From assembly GCF_000002235.5 (NCBI RefSeq), contig NW_022145612.1:15182809-15246808 (forward strand): DNA of 64,000 nt. Reading direction: 5' to 3'. Positions within the stretch are counted from its first letter, which is position 1. The number at the start of each line of letters is the position of its first letter. Positions 33,801 through 43,346 of this stretch are shown piece after piece. The DNA is from Strongylocentrotus purpuratus (lineage: Eukaryota; Echinodermata; Echinoidea; Camarodonta; Strongylocentrotidae). The notes under the pieces were generated by a model. That model was not told where the DNA came from. It saw nothing but the letters and a program-made list of their open reading frames with translations, and searched no databases. A program made the translations under genes and the position numbers.

Positions 33801-36800
33801 GTCTGTGTTCTTGATCAGAATAGACATAGGAATTTGTTCTACCAGAACACATAAGTAAAATAAAACCAACTGAATAAAACCTATAAAATCTAAATTTAAA
33901 TTTTAGCATTTTGCATAATTTACAAGCTCTACATTTGGGAAATAAATAAAATTAATAGAAAAATATATTTGTCTTCTTCCAATTTACTTACATGCTCCTT
34001 TCAATCTTGACAGTGGAATATTATCCTCCTCCTCATCGTCTGAAGTTGACGAGGCAGCACTGTCAGCAACAGCTAACACCACCCCATGCCATGTCACCTT
34101 GCGCCAAGGCATGCTGACTTGTGATCCCTTCTTTGGTGCTGACTGATTGCACATGATATCACCGAGGACCACCACATTTTTACTTCCATCATCCCATTGG
34201 ACCAGAATGTCAGTGGTTGGATCCATGTTGATCTGTGGACAAATTTTGGATATACATGTAGCTTGATTAATTAATAGGCATAGAATATAGAATATAAATG
34301 GATATGCTATTATTAATTTACATCTAGGCTTAAACTGAGAACCTATAACCTGAGAACGTAGTGTGTATCAGAAGTGCATAGCATACACGTACAATGTAGA
34401 AGGTTAAGTATGAATAAGAAACATGTGTACCTCGTCATCATCCAGCTCCATTGGCTCTTCATTGCACAGAGGAACTTCTGTGACAATGGTCACGTCAGCA
34501 GAGTCAAGCTTAGATGAGCTACCAGGTGTCACGTCAGCAGAGTCAAGCTTAGATGAGCTACCAGGTGTCACGTCAGCAGAGTCAAGCTTAGATGAGCTAC
34601 CAGGTGTCACGTCAGCAGAGTCAAGCTTAGATGAGCTACCAGGTGTCACATCAGCAGAGTCAAGCTTAGATGAGCTACCAGGTGTCACGTCAGCAGAGTC
34701 AAGCTTAGATGAGCTACCAGGTGTCACATCAGCAAAGTCAGGCTTAGATGAGCTACCAGGTGTCACGTCAGCAGAGTCAAGCTTAGATGAGCTACCAGGT
34801 GTCACGTCAGCAGAGTCAAGCTTAGATGAGCTACCAGGTGTCACGTCACCAGAGTCAAGCTTAGATGAGCTACCAGGTGTCACGTCAGCAGAGTCAAGCT
34901 TAGATGAGCTACCAGGTGTCACGTCAGCAGAGTCAAGTTTAGATGAGCTACCAGGTGTCACGTCAGCAGAGTCAAGCTTAGATGAGCTACCAGGTGTAAC
35001 TGCTCTGCCGCCAGTGGTGATAACCTATCAAACCAAACATACAAAGTGTATATTCATATTATAAGTCTCAATAATCCCTGTCATTTGTCAATTTTTTAAA
35101 TGTTATTTTAAGTAACTCAACCTTTATGTCATCAAATTAAACAGTTTACTCTTGATAAAGAATTTAAAATAAGTAGATTCAAAAATAAATAAGTAATTAA
35201 ATATACAATCTTTCAACAGGTGAAGCATTTGGTTGCTCATGAAATTACAGAGAATAGAAATTACCTGAAATTCATCCATTTCGATGTGGGCGTCACCTGA
35301 AACTGTTGAGCTGTTCGTTTTGGGGGGAACTGTTAGGCTGGGACTAGGTGAAAGCTGGTCTGGAAAATGAAATAAAAACACAATCATGTATTACAAATAT
35401 AATCAGTGTTTTCTCAACTTTCAATTTGTTGTCTGTGTTCTTGATCAGAATAGACATAGGAATTTGTTCTACCAGAACACATAAGTAAAATAAAACCAAC
35501 TGAATAAAACCTATAAAATCTAAATTTAAATTTTAGCATTTTGCATAATTTACAAGCTCTACATTTGGGAAATAAATAAAATTAATAGAAAAATATATTT
35601 GTCTTCTTCCAATTTACTTACATGCTCCTTTCAATCTTGACAGTGGAATATTATCCTCCTCCTCATCGTCTGAAGTTGACGAGGCAGCACTGTCAGCAAC
35701 AGCTAACACCACCCCATGCCATGTCACCTTGCGCCAAGGCATGCTGACTTGTGATCCCTTCTTTGGTGCTGACTGATTGCACATGATATCACCGAGGACC
35801 ACCACATTTTTACTTCCATCATCCCATTGGACCAGAATGTCAGTGGTTGGATCCATGTTGATCTGTGGACAAATTTTGGATATACATGTAGCTTGATTAA
35901 TTAATAGGCATAGAATATAGAATATAAATGGATATGCTATTATTAATTTACATCTAGGCTTAAACTGAGAACCTATAACCTGAGAACGTAGTGTGTATCA
36001 GAAGTGCATAGCATACACGTACAATGTAGAAGGTTAAGTACGTAATAAGAAACATGTGTACCTCGTCATCATCCAGCTCCATTGGCTCTTCATTGCACAG
36101 AGGAACTTCTGTGACAATGGTCACGTCAGCAGAGTCAAGCTTAGATAAGCTACCAGGTGTCACGTCAGCAGAGTCAAGCTTAGATGAGCTACCAGGTGTC
36201 AAGTCAGCAGAGTCAAGCTTAGATGAGCTACCAGGTGTCACGTCAGCAGAGTCAAGCTTAGATGAGCTACCAGGTGTCACGTCAGCAGAGTCAAGCTTAG
36301 ATGAGCTACCAGGTGTCACGTCACCAGAGTCAAGCTTAGATGAGCTACCAGGTGTCACGTCAGCAGAGTCAAGCTTAGATGAGCTACCAGGTGTCACGTC
36401 AGCAGAGTCAAGTTTAGATGAGCTACCAGGTGTCACGTCAGCAGAGTCAAGCTTAGATGAGCTACCAGGTGTAACTGCTCTGCCGCCAGTGGTGATAACC
36501 TATCAAACCAAACATACAAAGTGTATATTCATATTATAAGTCTCAATAATCCCTGTCATTTGTCAATTTTTTAAATGTTATTTTAAGTAACTCAACCTTT
36601 ATGTCATCAAATTAAACAGTTTACTCTTGATAAAGAATTTAAAATAAGTAGATTCAAAAATAAATAAGTAATTAAATATACAATCTTTCAACAGGTGAAG
36701 CATTTGGTTGCTCATGAAATTACAGAGAATAGAAATTACCTGATATTCATCCATTTCGATGTGGGCGTCACCTGAAACTGTTGAGCTGTTCGTTTTGGGG

Positions 36801-37536
36801 GGAACTGTTAGGCTGGGACTAGGTGAAAGCTGGTCTGGAAAATGAAATAAAAACACAATGTATTACAAATATAATCAGTGTTTTCTCAACTTTTCTATTT
36901 TTTTTTCTTCTTTTCAGTATTCTTTTTTCAAAAAGTAAGAGGGTTTTGTTCTACGGAAATACAGAAATGAAATAACACCCATTAAACATATAGAATATGT
37001 ACATATAAATAACTGATATTTTAGCATTTTGCATCATTTATAAGTTTATCTGGGGATTAAATAAATGAAAAAGAAAAACATATCTTTTTTATTTCAATTA
37101 ATTTTCTAATTTACTTACCTGTTCCTTTCAATCTTGAAGATAATATCTTATCCTCCTCCTCCTCGATGACTTCGGAGGTGGAAGTCAATGTTCGCTGGTC
37201 TGGAAATAAAAAGATAATGTATAACAAATATAATTAGTATTTTCACTACGTTTTTATTTCTGCGTTCTTTAGCGGAATAGTAAAAAGGTTTTGTTCTACC
37301 AGATCACATACTCTAAGTAAAATTACACCAACTGAAAAGAACATACACTTGTTATTTTAGCATTTTGCATTATTTACAAGCTCTAAATCTGGGGGGGGGG
37401 AGGGATAAGATTTTTTCTTCAAACCAATTTTATTATTTTTTTTTTACTTACCTCCTTTCAATCTGGACAATGGGACATTTTCCTCAGGATCATCGTTCAA
37501 GGTTGAAGAAGCAGCACTGGCAGCAATAGAATCCAT
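29177..37536 (-). CDS. 14-exon gene for a ~1,404-residue putative transposase-like protein (DUF7869-like)
   Basis: Coding exons on the minus strand: 37536-37452, 37199-37119, 36834-36740, 36499-36062, 35862-35622, 35359-35265, 35024-34431, 34232-33992, 33738-33658, 33419-33325, 33141-32821, 32512-32435, 31991-31923, 30877-29177. Every border is GT-AG, all junction phases agree, and the sum is 4,215 nt without a stop. Order of parts: acidic SRLKG exons; 13-residue [13 protein letters not shown] repeats (9, 13 and 6 copies) in three exons; two identical copies of an 80-residue exon ([15 protein letters not shown]...[10 protein letters not shown], perhaps a Tudor/chromo-like fold); and a large C-terminal exon with cysteines ([12 protein letters not shown]) and [35 protein letters not shown] associate the last region with the widespread invertebrate DUF7869 family. 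A DDE nuclease role is inference. The ATG at 37,536 is chosen because the first exon upstream appears noncoding. Some duplicated exons may be alternatives rather than all used in one mRNA. Confidence 0.72.
31275..31665. repeat. Dispersed ~400-bp repeat (copy 2)
   Basis: Homologue of 1,905-2,325, here in an intron of the transposon gene. It begins GCGCAGTCGAAAATGATGCC, has TTGACCTCATGACC and GGACGGACGGAC, and ends in a hairpin GCCTCCGGCTACTTCGTAAC followed by GGAGGCAT. This copy is closer to the family consensus as I know it from other marine invertebrates. Confidence 0.7.
32821..33141 (-). CDS. Minisatellite exon, 6 repeats
   Basis: It opens VITTGGRAV, then six 39-bp units (32,879-33,112) encoding [13 protein letters not shown] variants, then [20 protein letters not shown] at the donor. 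Phase is 0/0. The unit copies differ by one or two bases, so expansion is recent or homogenised. Confidence 0.8.
33992..34232 (-). CDS. 80-residue Tudor/chromo-like exon, copy 1
   Basis: It reads [20 protein letters not shown], then [25 protein letters not shown] and an acidic [16 protein letters not shown]. The alternation of WDDGS, a hydrophobic strand and a W/K-rich strand recalls Tudor or SH3-like folds, without proof. Phase is 0 in and 1 out. It is identical in protein to the exon 1,630 bp upstream in the gene. Confidence 0.75.
34431..35024 (-). CDS. Minisatellite exon, 13 repeats
   Basis: It has the same structure as the neighbouring minisatellite exons, with 13 units at 34,489-34,995 (507 bp, exactly 13 x 39). 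The flanks VITTGGRAV and EPMELDDDE are the same. The opposite strand is also open through the whole array ([13 protein letters not shown]). Confidence 0.8.
35622..35862 (-). CDS. 80-residue Tudor/chromo-like exon, copy 2
   Basis: Its protein sequence is identical to copy 1 and its surrounding introns are nearly identical too, so it arose by a very recent tandem duplication of a whole exon cassette. Confidence 0.75.
36062..36499 (-). CDS. Minisatellite exon, 9 repeats
   Basis: Nine units at 36,120-36,470. Variants include one GTCAAG for GTCACG. The flanks match the two other arrays, and the exon is part of the duplicated ~1.5-1.6-kb cassette. Confidence 0.8.
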
Positions 37537-37542
37537 GCTGAT
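37452..37542 (-). CDS. First coding exon, a shortened relative of the 80-residue exon
   Basis: It encodes [20 protein letters not shown] followed by VPLSRLKG. It shares MD at the start and SAASST...EEN(V/I)PLSRLKG at the end with the 80-residue exon, but lacks the central WDDGS...WRKVTWHG part. It is flanked by a CAG acceptor at 37,543 and a GTAAGT donor. The ATG at 37,536 is the likely initiation codon. Confidence 0.65.
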
Positions 37543-39003
37543 CTGTAGACAAATGTTGAATATAGCTTGATAAATTAAACGGCATAGTATATAGAATATA
37601 AATGGATATGCTATAATCTAGATTTAAGGAGTGTATATCAAATGCGCATAACATACATGTATATCATCAATATATGCACTTTTACGTCAGTTTTTTTCAG
37701 AAAAAGTACATTGAAATATACAACACATTTGTTTATTATTCATAGATTTTGGTTTAAACATTGAAATTAGATTTAAATCTACTTAATTTCTTTGCCTCAT
37801 TTCTAGGTCCTCAATGTTGAATCCCCTCACAGACAAACTCTCCATGTTTTTTTCCTGAACGCCTAATTGTGTGCTTTCATTAATTGATACCATGCCTTAT
37901 GTTCCACACTACTAAGTAAAGGACTCAGTGTTGTATCTTGTTTATGGACTCGATTAAGATCACTCACTTACTTCACAATGATGATTATGTTCAGATTTAT
38001 GTATCATTAAATGTTATGTTCTTGGATATTTCTACTTCTACTACTACGTCGATACTTGACAGGATCCATGAGTCAGGTTATAACGCATTACACCAGGGTT
38101 TCATTGTATAAAACAAATGATGCATGATTTCATTCGTTCATTATAGTATAGCCTATAGGATCTATCCACCCACGTTGATGCTGTGTGTATTGGCTTTGTG
38201 CGATAGATACGCACAGCCTCAACTCGAGTGCGGATAGATCATATGATGAACTCATGCGCATGCATCGTTTTTATACTAAAGCTAGCTCTATCCACTCTGA
38301 CAATGCATGAGGTCTAACTGTAAATTAAATATATAGACCTACATCTAGATCTACTCACTCCTACAATGATTAACAATAATGTGCCATAGATACTCCATAC
38401 CATAGCCATATAGCCATCCAATCTATGGTTAGACTTCATGCATTCATTGTAATGATTTGTAGGAGTGAGGCATATACAAATAGAATGACTAGTATATCTA
38501 TATGACTGTATGAGTAGAGGCGAGTATGAGTAGACCTGCGCCTGCACTATGATAGTACGAGTCTTTAACGACTAGACCCTAGGCCTAGTAAAGTAAGTAG
38601 TAGTAGACTAGAGTCTCTACTCTAGTACGAGGTCAATTTGATTTGGGTCCTATTTTTATGAACCAAGACTTTTTTTAAAGCCCACAATTAATGCCTCCAG
38701 ATACTAGTTCACATATGAATCGTTTCCAGACGTAAACAATCATATATGATTGATACACGCATCCAAAAGCTCAACACACAGCTCACACTCACAGACATAA
38801 CAAACACAGACCAACAAACACAAAAATCCACAAATGGGACCGATTGAACAAAAACGATACAAACGGTCCAATGTTTTAGCAGATTTTCAACATTATTCTC
38901 ACGATCTAGCAAAATTACTGTAAGAGTAACATTATTTTGTCCTAAATTGCTGAAAATGTATACTTTGTCTTTGTTTTTTAAATAGTTAATTACAAATACT
39001 TAC
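37543..39003 (-). other. First intron of the transposon gene
   Basis: No coding exon was recognised. The sequence is AT-rich with short inverted pieces (for example around 38,160-38,300 and the TAGGAGTGAG/CACTCCTAC pair at 38,355 and 38,460). Nothing firm can be named. Confidence 0.4.
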
Positions 39004-39136
39004 CCGATTCGGAGGTCGTAGCAGATAGCAGGATTCCGATCGCGACCGTCTGCTGGGAATAAAATTACGTCACGCGCGCTTTTACGACCTTCTGCTGGGA
39101 AGACTTTTGATTTTTGGCTGCCCGCGCCATTTTCAT
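39004..39136 (-). promoter_or_regulatory. Probable noncoding first exon and promoter in the right end of the transposon
   Basis: A very strong minus-strand donor (CCGAATCGG then GTAAGT, 38,998-39,004) ends a GC-rich segment with no frame into the next exon. Upstream in it is a 23-codon open frame from the ATG at 39,136 (MKMARAAKNQKSSQQK...) that stops before the donor, so it would be an upstream ORF. Two copies of the CAGCAGA(A)GGTCG motif lie inside (39,043-39,059 and 39,084-39,102). Transcription from a terminal region fits an autonomous DNA transposon. The transcription start itself is not visible. Confidence 0.45.
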
Positions 39137-39771
39137 TTTGGTGTATTACGTAACAATTACGCAATTATATGAATTAAAAAGCACATCATTCGAAAGGTCT
39201 TGTTAATCTCTTTAAGTTTTTACCGAAATTTGAAAATCGAAAATTTTACCAAATTTTGAGTTAACGCCCTTCTGCCGGGCACACGGCGACGCATATTATG
39301 CGTACCCTAAATAACACTGAGTGGGGGGGGGCCGGGCATTTGAGATGAGATCCTTAACTAAAATATACACTGTTGCCTATAGAGTTGGAATAATTCTTTC
39401 TTGCATCTTTCGTGACAATATGATTTATTCTTGATAGACGAAGTTTATATCTTCTCAGAATGTTATTGATTGATCTAATAGTCATAAAGATTGATCTATA
39501 TAAGTTTCTGAGAAAATATAATCTTTATCCGTTAGAATAAATCATATTATCACAATCATTTCTGTAAAGAGGTTTTACAAAAATTTCCAAGTTTATGGGT
39601 AACAGTGTAAATCCATGGATATCATCAAACATAATAATAATTATTATATTCGTGTAGAATGCTACGTGCACAAATTAACCGACGTCTGTGAAATGTTTGT
39701 GTAACCTGTGCACAATATTGATGGTGATAAGTGATAGTAGTAGTGGTGGAGATTATGAGGCGTAAACAGAA

Positions 39772-40186
39772 AGATGTTGTATTGCCCTTTGCGACCGACC
39801 CACAAATCTTAAAATTTACGGCCGGTTTTATTTATTTATTTTTAATTTTAACCGTTTTTTAGAGAAAAAAATGTTTAATGAAAAAAAAATATATGTATTT
39901 TGTTTGTTTAAATGGGATGTAAATGCATAAATGCGTAAAATCATCAAATTTTCCCCCAAATTCTCACTCGTCTTCTGCTCTAGTTTAAAAACCTGCTAGC
40001 GTATACAAGTAGACCCCGGCCTCGTGTACGTGTATATATACCATGCACCAGCTAGAAACCAGCGATATTTGGGCGACGTTTCCGGTTTTGACGTTTTGGG
40101 GTGACGGTTCCCGTTTTGAAGGGGGGGGGGGGGGGGGTGTTTTAAAAAAAATCAGACCGACCGACCTAAAGGGTAATACAACATCT
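39772..40186. mobile_element. 415-bp MITE containing an 18-G run
   Basis: Inverted ends AGATGTTGTATTGCCCTTT (left) and AGATGTTGTATTACCCTTTA (complement of right) continue into related GACCGACC/GGTCGGTC. The interior includes CGGTTTTGACGTTTTGGGG and a G18 tract near 40,120. There is no frame, and no clear target duplication was found. Confidence 0.72.
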
Positions 40187-41241
40187 CTTTTTTAGGCCTG
40201 ATAGATGATAATATTGAAAGTGCATGATGATGAATACAATGACAAAGATATGATGACGGTGATGTTGGTGCATGTTGGTGGTGCATGATGCCTGGCATGA
40301 TGGTGACTATGATGATGTTTATGATGGTGATGAAGACAATGACATTGATGTTGATGATAGTTAAGATCACATGTGGACGCCAATCATTATTATAATTCAT
40401 GATAATTCAAGGAGAGAGAGAAAAAATGATATATTTTGTTTGTTATCAAAGATCTTAATCCCTCTTTTATTTGTACCCCTTTTTCTGTCGACTATACTTA
40501 AATTTGGGGCGTTTCATAGTATGATACTGTAGGATGATATGCACTGAGATTTACACAAAATTATAAAAAGTGAGATTAGAAGAAATTTGTAAAATAGTGT
40601 GTATGAAAGTTGTCAGGTATTGAGGAGCTGTCAACTTTGTCTTTTCTTAAAACAGAACACAGTAAACTTTAGTTTCTCTATAGTAAAGTTTTTCGAAAAT
40701 GTCCATAGATTTATGCATGGTTCAACCAAAGGACAGGGTTTCTTAAGAATTTATAGCACATGTCTATTCAAATCAAACGCACATTCAAAACTAACCGTGA
40801 GGATTTTAGGATTGAAAGTGTGTTCCTCCTTTAATGTAAGTCTATTGTCACATAATAGTCGGACACCACAAGAGAATGTGACCTCTTTTTATTCCCTACT
40901 TAAGGGCGAGGTTCCATGAATGTCAGTCAGATCAAACCCTCTAATTTTTGCATCGTATTTTCCGATTCAGCTGGATATGTGTTGTTGGTTTACGAGTAGT
41001 GTTCCAGCTCAGTCGTCCTGGGCGGATTTCCTGAATGTATTACAACCACACATTAAAAAAAGGATCCCAACTAAATTGAGGTTGGTGAAGAGGAAGTTTA
41101 ATTACTAAACAGTAACTATGATAGGTATTTGACGATCCTTTATAAATCAGTGGCAGAATACTTAAACGAGGAATGTCTTTTTCGAAAACCCGTCGAAAAC
41201 AAAATTTGATTGGGTGCAAACAGTCTGTTCGGAACGTCGAG

Positions 41242-41276
<35 letters not shown>

Positions 41277-43040
41277 TCGCATTCATAACCTGGTTCATCT
41301 GTCCTTTTTTCAGGGTCCCACCTCGAATGAATAACTCTCTCCATTTCTCTATACCTCTACCTCTTATCATGATATCAAGTAGGAGAAAAAAATACTTCTC
41401 TAAAAAAAAAATACCTCTCTCTCACTCTCTTTTCTTTTATATCTCCTTTTCAAACCAAACAGTCCTTTTCAGGACAACTCGCACAGTGAAACCGAAAGCC
41501 CCATGAATGTTATACCTCAATCATTAAAGATCATTTTGTAGATATATTTGAAGTTTAGAAAACTTTAGACCTAAAATCAGTGGCGTGGCTACAGGAAAAA
41601 AGGAAGAACGCGCCCCTCTTCCATCGTGTCGTACACTAATTATTTTTATTTTAAAGGGAAAGAAAAGGTGAGAAAAGAGAGAAAAGGACAAGGAGAAGGG
41701 AAAACGGACGAAAAAAAGAAAACGCCTGGACCAATTCCCCCAACCTCCCCTAATCAGTAGCCTTGTAAAGACATGTGCCCCCCCCCCCCCATTTGTTTCA
41801 GAGTTCCTCAATGGGTGGACTCGATCACGCTACGCCAATGCCTGAACTACATGTGTTGGATGTTATACTTCGGGTGATTACCACAGTAATACTTTGATGA
41901 GTGTATTAATTTATGTATTGATATTTCAGCTTGAAGGGCCTTTATTAAAACAAATATTTACCCCACCCTCATCCAAATAAATGGATTTAAGTTTTAACCT
42001 GGGAGGAAAATTAAACGAACTCGGAGTTTACTTTTCTTCTAGCTAGCAGAAAAACAGTAATAGTGACAATAGTACAACTGTGGTATTTTTAAAGGGATAT
42101 TTCTGGAACCATGTTGAAAAATATCCCTTAATGCATGGATAAGAAGAAGACATGAAATACTTAATCAAAGCGGAATGCTGTGAAGAAGAGCTTACATTAA
42201 GTGGCAATGACAAAAGTGCCCTTCTATTCCATGTTGTGGCCCGATAATTGTGTATATAGCAGGGGAGTAAAGCATCTTAATAGAACGGCAGGAGGGGTAT
42301 ACTTTGTGTTCAGGGTTGAAAAGACATTAGGTATTCTTTGCCAAGAGATAGTACAGAAAATGTTTAAATTATCATTTCTCTTTTCAACCTATCAGGACTG
42401 AGCACTTTTCTCATTCTTTAGAGAGGCATTTCTATTCAAAAGTCAAAGAAACATCAACATTCCTCTTGAGACTACCAATAATTTGATGTATTATGTTCAT
42501 GTTGCCAAAAAGAACAACATTAATCACTGATTTAGTGAAAATACATTTTGTTACAATCTTTTTAGTATTCATAAAAAGTTTGATTTATAATCTTTTTCAA
42601 AATGATAAAAGTTCAATTCAATTTGCAATAACCGAAAGTAAAACAAATGATAATTGTATTTCTAAGGTTTTAATTTTACTCTTACGTCTTGGAAAGAAAT
42701 TACATGTATTCAAATGTCAAGTCTGTTCCTGGAAGATCCTTGAATGAACGTGATGAATACATTTTGAAACTGAATAATAAGTAATATAATTCTAACCAAA
42801 CAGGTGTGTCGCAACAGATGAGTTTTCTCATAAATCAAATGAGACTAGCTGAAATCGTCCTTGCCCCAGTTTTCATCCTACGACTACGATTGTAATTATT
42901 TTTGGAACGTCACGGGTCACTGGTCGCTCTTTACGACATGCTAATTATTTGGATCATCATACAAAAACGTCTTGAAAGAAATGCACTTCCACGCCGAGCA
43001 CGAGCACACAATCTAATAAGCAGCATTTGCATATAATTAT
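40187..43040. other. Intergenic spacer before CPEB1
   Basis: No gene was recognised. Contents are a degenerate GAT/GTG trinucleotide tract (40,200-40,385), a (TC)n run at 41,242-41,271 with further CT-rich sequence to 41,470, and a C11 run at 41,779. Open frames here lack family resemblance. Confidence 0.5.
41242..41271. repeat. (TC)n microsatellite
   Basis: About 14 uninterrupted CT units. Confidence 0.9.
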
Positions 43041-43055
43041 CGCAGGAAGTCCAGG

Positions 43056-43235
43056 ATGGCTTCTTTAAAAAGGTGGTGGTATTTGGGAGTCTTCATCAGA
43101 ATACCGCCAGTTCGTCCATCGAGCAACAGCTTGTTCAAAACCCAGTTGGTTTCAAGACAACAGCTTTTTCCACAGACCATTAAAACCAGGTTCACATTGA
43201 CATCCAGCTTTGCAACTAAACTTTGCTCACATTAG
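43056..43235 (+). other. Possible upstream ORF in the CPEB1 leader
   Basis: 59 codons from ATG to TAG (MASLKRWWYLGVFIRIPPVR and on), ending about 100 bp before the putative CPEB1 start. No homology was recognised. It would matter only if the transcript starts upstream of it. Confidence 0.3.
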
Positions 43236-43331
43236 AGACGGCTACATTCGGTCACCAGTGAGTTTGAACTCGGCGCCGATCTTGTTCATGCGGAAATTTC
43301 AAAGCGTTTATGCTAGAGAGGCAACCACATC

Positions 43332-43346
43332 ATGAGTTTGTCATCG
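43332..43346 (+). CDS. CPEB1: Probable first coding microexon of CPEB1
   Basis: ATG AGT TTG TCA TCG is followed directly by GTAAGT, leaving phase 0. The exon at 46,273 also begins in phase 0 (LKPGYLQRG) and has no in-frame ATG of its own, so a start in an upstream exon is required. The joined protein would begin [14 protein letters not shown]. An upstream ORF of 59 codons (43,056-43,235) precedes it. RNA evidence is lacking. Confidence 0.5.

Larger units (their letters stand above)
33750..36880 (-). repeat. Tandem duplication of a multi-exon cassette
   Basis: 33,770-35,390 and 35,400-36,870 are nearly identical through exons and introns. The offset is 1,630-1,631 bp up to the minisatellite and 1,475 bp after it. 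The 156-bp difference is exactly four 39-bp units (13 versus 9). A third, older relative covers 32,810-33,740. Shared intron landmarks include GATCAGAATAGACATAGG and TCTACATTTGGGAAATAA. Confidence 0.92.
26001..39336. mobile_element. Candidate 13.3-kb DNA transposon with target-site duplication and one large gene
   Basis: CATTTGAG stands at 25,993-26,000 and again at 39,337-39,344. The match is 10 bp if the preceding GG is counted. Inside it the left end reads CCCG, a C15 run, then AACTC. The right end, reverse-complemented, reads CCCGG, a C9 run, then ACTC. A second inverted pair, about 26 of 28 bases (core GTGTGCCCGGCAGAAGGGCG), lies at 26,243-26,270 and 39,262-39,289. Further copies of GGCAGAAGGGCGT cluster at both ends. 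The interval contains one minus-strand gene with a transposase-like last exon, reading from the right cluster toward the left. An 8-bp duplication is known for hAT, P, Merlin and Zisupton-like elements; I could not assign it to any of these. No reverse transcriptase, capsid or polymerase was seen. Internal repeats and a MITE show later insertions. Confidence 0.6.

Noticed and set aside
32813-36539. Plus-strand frames [13 protein letters not shown] over the minisatellites
   Set aside because: The minus strand carries the phase-consistent exons; the plus frame is open because the 39-bp unit lacks stops on both strands. Not annotated as genes.
26001-39336. Polinton, retroviral or other virus-like origin for the large block
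   Set aside because: No polymerase, integrase, reverse transcriptase, protease or capsid-like frames were seen; the single gene and the inverted ends fit a plain DNA transposon better.
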